A stretch of DNA of 64,000 bases from PMG-095 sp037200885 (GTDB lineage: Bacteria; Myxococcota_A; Polyangia; Polyangiales; Polyangiaceae). How positions within the stretch are numbered: the stretch's first letter is position 1; every line of letters starts with the position of its first letter. Positions 60,158-64,000 of the stretch are shown one piece after another. The notes beneath the pieces are model-generated. The model saw nothing but the letters and a program-made list of their open reading frames with translations. It was not told the DNA's origin and did not search any database. A program made the translations under genes and the position numbers. The stretch is from contig JBBCIN010000001.1 of the NCBI GenBank assembly GCA_037200885.1, positions 2,666,001 to 2,730,000 on the forward strand. Reading direction: 5' to 3'.

Positions 60158-60393
60158 CGATCGGCTGCTGGCCAAACACGTGACGCCAGTGCCTCGCCCC
60201 AGACATGCCGGAGAACCTGCCTGCGCGCTTCCTCGTACGAATAGGAAGGAGTTCGCCGGAGCACGCCTTCGATCGATATTTGCCTGGCGTCTTCGCTGAG
60301 CTCGGCGGCCACCCGGAGGCGACCTTCGGCCCCGAGGCGTCGAGCCGCGAGCACCTGCGCGACCAGCGCTGAAGTCGTGGTGTCACTCGCCAT
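60154..60393 (-). CDS. Small partner of the second nucleotidyltransferase
   Basis: 79 residues, helical: LVAQVLAARRLGAEGRLRVA, then SYSYEEARRQVLRHVWGEAL, ending ASRVWPAADR. Length, gene position and C-terminal pattern match the partner in unit A. It may be an antitoxin or cofactor. Translation is coupled to the NTase gene. Confidence 0.7.
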   Translation of the reverse strand: MASDTTTSALVAQVLAARRLGAEGRLRVAAELSEDARQISIEGVLRRTPSYSYEEARRQVLRHVWGEALASRVWPAADR

Positions 60394-60505
60394 CCTTCGA
60401 ATCTACGCGGCGCTCGGAGCCGGCGCAACGTCGCCCGGATGTGGTGCCGCCAATCGTCTCCGAATTGTTCACGTGGCCATCAAAAACGTAGCGAACCGTC
60501 GTGAA

Positions 60506-63166
60506 CTACGGCGCCAGATTACTTTGACGCCCATGGCTTCGTCTCCGGTAGCACAGCGCGTGCCGTAGCTCTCGCTGAGGCATCGCGCAGGCGCGGGAGT
60601 AAACGAAGGCGGCTATCGCGCCGCCTTCGGGACGACCACGTCGTCCTCGGATCCTCGCTCTCGATCGGGCCCCGCCGACGTTACCCGGACACCGACGGAT
60701 GAGCACTGCAATTGAAGGCGCTGCGCTCAAGAAGCGCGCTCGAATGCGGTACGAATGCTCACTCGGGGAGTAGCGCGTGTACCCAACGAGGCTCCGACCC
60801 CCCGAGCCGACTGCTAGGGTCAAGTTGGACATCTCGTCTAAATCGTTCGAGATCAGAAACGAGTCCGCGTCGATCGGAGCAAGAGCGTCGGAGAAGCGGC
60901 GTCCACGTAAGCTCGCATACGGCCGGCGCGCGCCGCCCTCACCATCTCTCCACACCACCCAGTTCGTGCCGCCGTCCCAACCCAGCGCGACTCGACGTTT
61001 GGTGAACGCATACGCCGGAAACGGTTGCGTTGCGACCAGTACGCCGCCCGCGTCGAGCAGCGTGAGGCTGCTGGAGAGCCGGGCCACACGCACTTCTTCG
61101 ACGCTGCCGCTGACGTCTGTCCAGGCCAGCAGGAAGTGGTCACCCGAGGCAATCAACTCCAACCCACCGTCCGCAGTGTGGCCTACGGCTCCTGGAATAT
61201 CGGCGCACGGAAAGCGGAACAATTCCTTCGATTCCTCCAGCAGCGTTAGCTCGGAGCCGGCGCCGAGACGCCCTCCGTACACCACGCGCTCTCCGGCGTT
61301 CCCCGGGCTCGTCCAAACCACCGCGTATTGCCCGCCATTGAAAGCAATCGCCGGCGATGTCGAGGCGTCGGTCTCGAGTCCGATGTCGATGTTGTTCCAC
61401 CACGTTCCGTCGCTCTTCAGCTGGCTGATCCCCATCGCGTGGCCATCTACGTACGTCGCAACGACGTGCACGCCGTCCGTCGCGACACCCCACACTTTGC
61501 CGAGAGTGTATGGCGTATCGATCTTCGTCAGGATGGGAGGCCCGTCGGTCGTCAGCGTGGCGAGCCCGCTCGAATCGTCATCCCACATGCCGGCAAAAAA
61601 AGAGGAATTCGCGGTGAGAATCGGGTCGGTGTGGGGGTCGTTCGAGGCCGTCAGTGACCAACTCGCTGGGTCGAGCAGGGCCCCGGTGCTCGACAATCGC
61701 TCAGCGCGGATCTGTTGGCCGGCGACGCCGGGCACCGTCGTGTCGACGATGCCCTCGGTCCATGCCGCGAGGTACTGCTGACCCGCGAAGGCAAAGGACG
61801 GCATGAACTGGCCATGCAACGCTGGCATGATGATCGCTGGCGGGCTATCAATCGCGTGGAGAGTGGCGTCGAAGCGAACGCCCCGCGAGCCACTCACGAA
61901 CAACAACCGCTTGCCGTCCGAGCCCTGGCTATCGGTGCTGACGTTAGGTTCGGGCAAAGCGGAGGTACTTCCCCCTGGGATTGCATCGAGCAGCGTCTGC
62001 GACGCATCGGGTACTGCGAGGTCCGCGCTCGGGGAGATCAGCTGCATTGGGCCGCTGCTTGGCCGCCGCGCGATCACGAAGTGACCGTTCAATGCGAGCG
62101 GCGTTGCCGCCTGATCGCTCGGGGCGCTTGGGTCGTTGAGGGGGCCGCCGGGCAGGTAGCGCTCGGGTGCGAGCGTAAAAGTGTGATCGGCGCCTTCGGT
62201 CACGATGCGATAGCTGAAGTCGCGCCCTTCTGAGAAGGTTCGCTGCTGCCCGATGAGCGCAAGGAAAGAGCTCCCATTCGCGACGACGCCGCCCAGCTCG
62301 ACGTAGGTTTCGCCGGTTTGAATGCGAGGAGTGGCGATCACGATCGGTGTCGCCACGGCTCCAGCAGGCGTTATCGGGAAGCCGAGCGCCTTCACCCCCT
62401 GGATAGTCGGGCCGAAGAGCGGCCTAAAGGCGTAGATGGCGAGAAAGTCGATGCCGTTGAAGGCCACCTGCCCGCCGAATATCCCCCCAGGGATAGGCGG
62501 CGATACGAACGAGCTAGTCGTGGCGATGGTCAGTGTGCTCAGCACGTTGCCGGCCAGATCCAGCAGAACCCCAGTGCCGCATCCGTCGGTGAGTAAGACC
62601 GCATTGCCACCCCGCGCCATGCCAGTTACTCCCATTGCGCAGAGACCCGCAACAGCGGTCGGCGGGCTCGAGCTGCCGTCGCGAGCCAGCACCATCGCCC
62701 GAAGGCTGAGCCCGCTGTCCGTGCTCAGCCCGTAAACGACGAGCCAGCCCGTGCCGATGTCCACCGCATGAACGCCGAACAAATCGGCAGACATGGGAAA
62801 GCGCGCGAGCGCCTTCGCTGCGCCGCTCGTAGGAATCCATTGCATGAACGCGAGCTCGCTCCAAATCTGGGCGGCGAACCCAACCCCGCGGGTAACACGC
62901 GACCACGGCTCCGGCCGATGGACCACGATGTAGCTCAACAAATATCCACCCTCGGTGCTGCCAGTGACCTGCACTAGCGTCGCGTTGGGATCGAAGTCGG
63001 GCACGTCGTGGTCGACCGCAAAGTCCGGTGAGATCAGCGGTGCGGTCGCCAATGCCGCTTGCCGTGGTGCAACGTTCTCCGTTCCGGAAGGATCGTGCGT
63101 TCCACAGCCGACCAGCCATACGCAAGCGAGCAACGCCAACCATCGATGCCGATTGAAAATGCCCAT
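60506..63166 (-). CDS. Large lipoprotein with beta-propeller-like repeats
   Basis: The ATG at 63166 gives a lipoprotein signal (RWLALLACVWLVGC). About 886 residues follow, with many repeats of the type NG-x-(F/Y)-L-(A/V)-x-W/Y (FAGQQYLAAWTEG; FNGGQYAVVWTSPG; SGDHFLLAWTD), as in predicted beta-propellers of secreted myxobacterial proteins. The last ~65 residues after RARFLSAAPS are Arg/Gly-rich and unlike the rest; a frameshift near 60710 is possible. No enzymatic function is evident. Confidence 0.72.
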   Translation of the reverse strand: MGIFNRHRWLALLACVWLVGCGTHDPSGTENVAPRQAALATAPLISPDFAVDHDVPDFDPNATLVQVTGSTEGGYLLSYIVVHRPEPWSRVTRGVGFAAQIWSELAFMQWIPTSGAAKALARFPMSADLFGVHAVDIGTGWLVVYGLSTDSGLSLRAMVLARDGSSSPPTAVAGLCAMGVTGMARGGNAVLLTDGCGTGVLLDLAGNVLSTLTIATTSSFVSPPIPGGIFGGQVAFNGIDFLAIYAFRPLFGPTIQGVKALGFPITPAGAVATPIVIATPRIQTGETYVELGGVVANGSSFLALIGQQRTFSEGRDFSYRIVTEGADHTFTLAPERYLPGGPLNDPSAPSDQAATPLALNGHFVIARRPSSGPMQLISPSADLAVPDASQTLLDAIPGGSTSALPEPNVSTDSQGSDGKRLLFVSGSRGVRFDATLHAIDSPPAIIMPALHGQFMPSFAFAGQQYLAAWTEGIVDTTVPGVAGQQIRAERLSSTGALLDPASWSLTASNDPHTDPILTANSSFFAGMWDDDSSGLATLTTDGPPILTKIDTPYTLGKVWGVATDGVHVVATYVDGHAMGISQLKSDGTWWNNIDIGLETDASTSPAIAFNGGQYAVVWTSPGNAGERVVYGGRLGAGSELTLLEESKELFRFPCADIPGAVGHTADGGLELIASGDHFLLAWTDVSGSVEEVRVARLSSSLTLLDAGGVLVATQPFPAYAFTKRRVALGWDGGTNWVVWRDGEGGARRPYASLRGRRFSDALAPIDADSFLISNDLDEMSNLTLAVGSGGRSLVGYTRYSPSEHSYRIRARFLSAAPSIAVLIRRCPGNVGGARSRARIRGRRGRPEGGAIAAFVYSRACAMPQRELRHALCYRRRSHGRQSNLAP

Positions 63167-63515
63167 GCCTTCTCCGTTCGTTCGTGTCCCACGGACCCGG
63201 ATGCAGCCTCTGCCGGCTTGAACCAAGCACCGAAGTCAAAGCCGCTGAGTCGCTAGCCGGGCGCGAGGTATGTTGCAAAACGCTTCGTCGGTATTCCAAT
63301 GACAATGTGTCTCTGGGCGTCGGCGCGCCTCGCGCACGCCCCTCACGTTCCATGCTTTGTAGCGATCCCGGCCCATTCGAGAAATTCTCCGAACATGGGG
63401 CAGTGGAAATCGAGAATGTCACGATCGGTGGGCTGGCTGCCGGCGTGCTCCGCGCTCTGGGCTCGCCGGCGGTCCTAGGATTCCGGCAGGGCTCCCCGCC
63501 GGCACCCGCGGCCTA
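63167..63515. other. Intergenic region upstream of the large lipoprotein
   Basis: 349 bases. It should hold the promoter of the minus-strand lipoprotein gene. A plus-strand open frame through about 63352-63516 (VEIENVTIGGLAAGVLRALG) may be part of the decayed gene that continues as the TPR fragment, in another frame. Nothing firmer is visible. Confidence 0.35.
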
Positions 63516-63809
63516 GTGCTGATCGAGACCGGAAAGGTCAAGGCGGGTCGCAGGCTCCTAACGCGCTCACTAAAGCTTCACCGGCAGACCGCGGCGCGGG
63601 CGACCGTTCTGGCATCCCTTGCGCTGGCATCCGCTCGCCAAGGCCGACTCGACGACGCTCGGCAGTTGTTCGAACGAGCAAGCGCTATGGATTCGGGATG
63701 CGAGCTGCTACCACGCGTTCAGCGGGCGTTGGAGACGTCGCCCACGCCGCGGCGCAAGTCCGCTGGTGAGCTTACAGGTGGACCCCCTCGAACGTCCGTG
63801 AGGGACTAG
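63516..63809 (+). pseudogene. C-terminal fragment of a TPR-type gene
   Basis: The reading VLIETGKVKAGRRLLTRSLK, then TVLASLALASARQGRLDDAR, then LFERASAMDSGCELLPRVQR looks like the last TPR units of a longer protein. The N-terminal part is missing, and the frame upstream has no protein character. It is probably a remnant left by rearrangement at the right end of unit C. Confidence 0.5.
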
Positions 63810-63844
63810 ACACCGCGGCAAGCGGGTGCAGTTCCGGGCCAAAC

Positions 63845-63954
63845 GAATCGTCTTTGAATCGTCCACGGGCTGTATCGAAAACGACGCCAGATGTAGCGAA
63901 CACCGCGGCGAAATCGGCTTTTCGCTACATCTGGCGGCGTCTCGATACATGCAA
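63845..63954. repeat. Hairpin block next to tRNA copy 4
   Basis: Second copy of the block at 42464-42572. Its inner arms CGCCAGATGTAGCGAA (63885-63900) and TTCGCTACATCTGGCG (63921-63936) pair perfectly over 16 bp. The outer arms continue to GTATCGA/TCGATAC with an added base. It directly precedes the att-like repeat. Confidence 0.8.
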
Positions 63955-64000
63955 ACCGGATTTAGGTTCCGGCGCCGCGAGGCGAGGGGGTTCAAGTCCC
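63955..64000 (+). repeat. att-like repeat, copy 4 (cut by the window end)
   Basis: The visible 46 bases match the tRNA-Leu 3' part with two mismatches in the variable arm (GCGAGGCGAGG instead of GCAAGGCGTGG). The rest lies beyond the window. Confidence 0.82.

Larger units (their letters stand above)
59549..64000. mobile_element. tRNA-Leu-bounded unit C (extends to or past the window end)
   Basis: About 4.4 kb between tRNA copies 3 and 4. It carries a second nucleotidyltransferase/small-partner pair, a large lipoprotein gene, a TPR gene remnant, and the hairpin block before copy 4. No integrase is seen. Its overall layout echoes unit A. Confidence 0.58.

Noticed and set aside
60777..61781. 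Plus-strand frame of 334 codons opposite the large lipoprotein
   Set aside because: Ser/Arg-rich antisense frame without motifs; the minus strand has a signal peptide and repeats.
39965..64000. CRISPR array or phage genome in the island region
   Set aside because: No regularly spaced short repeats with spacers, no cas genes and no phage structural genes were seen; the repeats are tRNA fragments several kb apart.

Overview
The window is high-GC DNA with the features of a myxobacterium (Myxococcota, probably Polyangiales). It encodes many secreted lipoproteins with Gly/Ser/Ala-rich linkers, a very large TPR/HEAT protein, multi-domain sensor kinases, a modular secreted xylanase and frequent GTG/TTG starts. 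This assignment is inferred from gene style; no marker gene was compared.

Layout. 1-6.1 kb holds a sensor kinase, a ThuA-domain lipoprotein and a secreted GH10 xylanase with several carbohydrate-binding modules. 6.2-11.4 kb is a three-gene minus-strand signalling operon: a CHASE3-type/PAS kinase, a stand-alone receiver, and a REC-PAS-GGDEF-EAL protein. 11.6-17.4 kb is a coupled minus-strand set: a TPR/HEAT protein, a lipoprotein and tsaD. 17.5-30.8 kb is mostly envelope glycan and lipid-linked sugar functions: a DUF2079 protein, a YbhN-like flippase-type protein, four family 2 glycosyltransferases and two large polytopic proteins. It also holds a DoxX/SDR pair and a decayed DUF1579 gene. 30.8-39.7 kb is housekeeping: aguB-aguA (agmatine to putrescine), an RluA-type pseudouridine synthase, a GtrA protein, an FKBP, a SOUL protein, an EamA transporter with a His-rich tail, and a zinc-finger protein ending in a histone-fold-like domain.

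From the tRNA-Leu(TAG) gene at 39.9 kb the character changes. The 3' part of this tRNA (about 60 bp, from the anticodon arm onward) recurs at 42.57, 59.49 and 63.96 kb. This divides the rest of the window into three tandem units: A of about 2.7 kb, B of about 16.9 kb and C of at least 4.4 kb. This is the expected signature of repeated site-specific integration at a tRNA 3' end. Units A and C also share a roughly 110-bp block with a long hairpin just before their right-hand tRNA copy, and each carries a nucleotidyltransferase/small-partner gene pair. I found no integrase in the window, only an excisionase-like HTH protein in unit B.

Unit B looks like a defence-type island. It has three different PD-(D/E)XK-like proteins, one overlapping an ADP-ribosylglycohydrolase gene and one next to a family-4-like uracil-DNA glycosylase. 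It also has a protein with a HEPN RNase motif and two ATPase genes broken by insertion sequences. The first break is an IS21-family element with an exact 7-bp target duplication; the second is an IS3-family element. A trypsin-like protease lies divergently beside a protein that may be gasdermin-like. The tandem tRNA-bounded units and the protease/pore-like pair are the best candidates for undescribed biology here.
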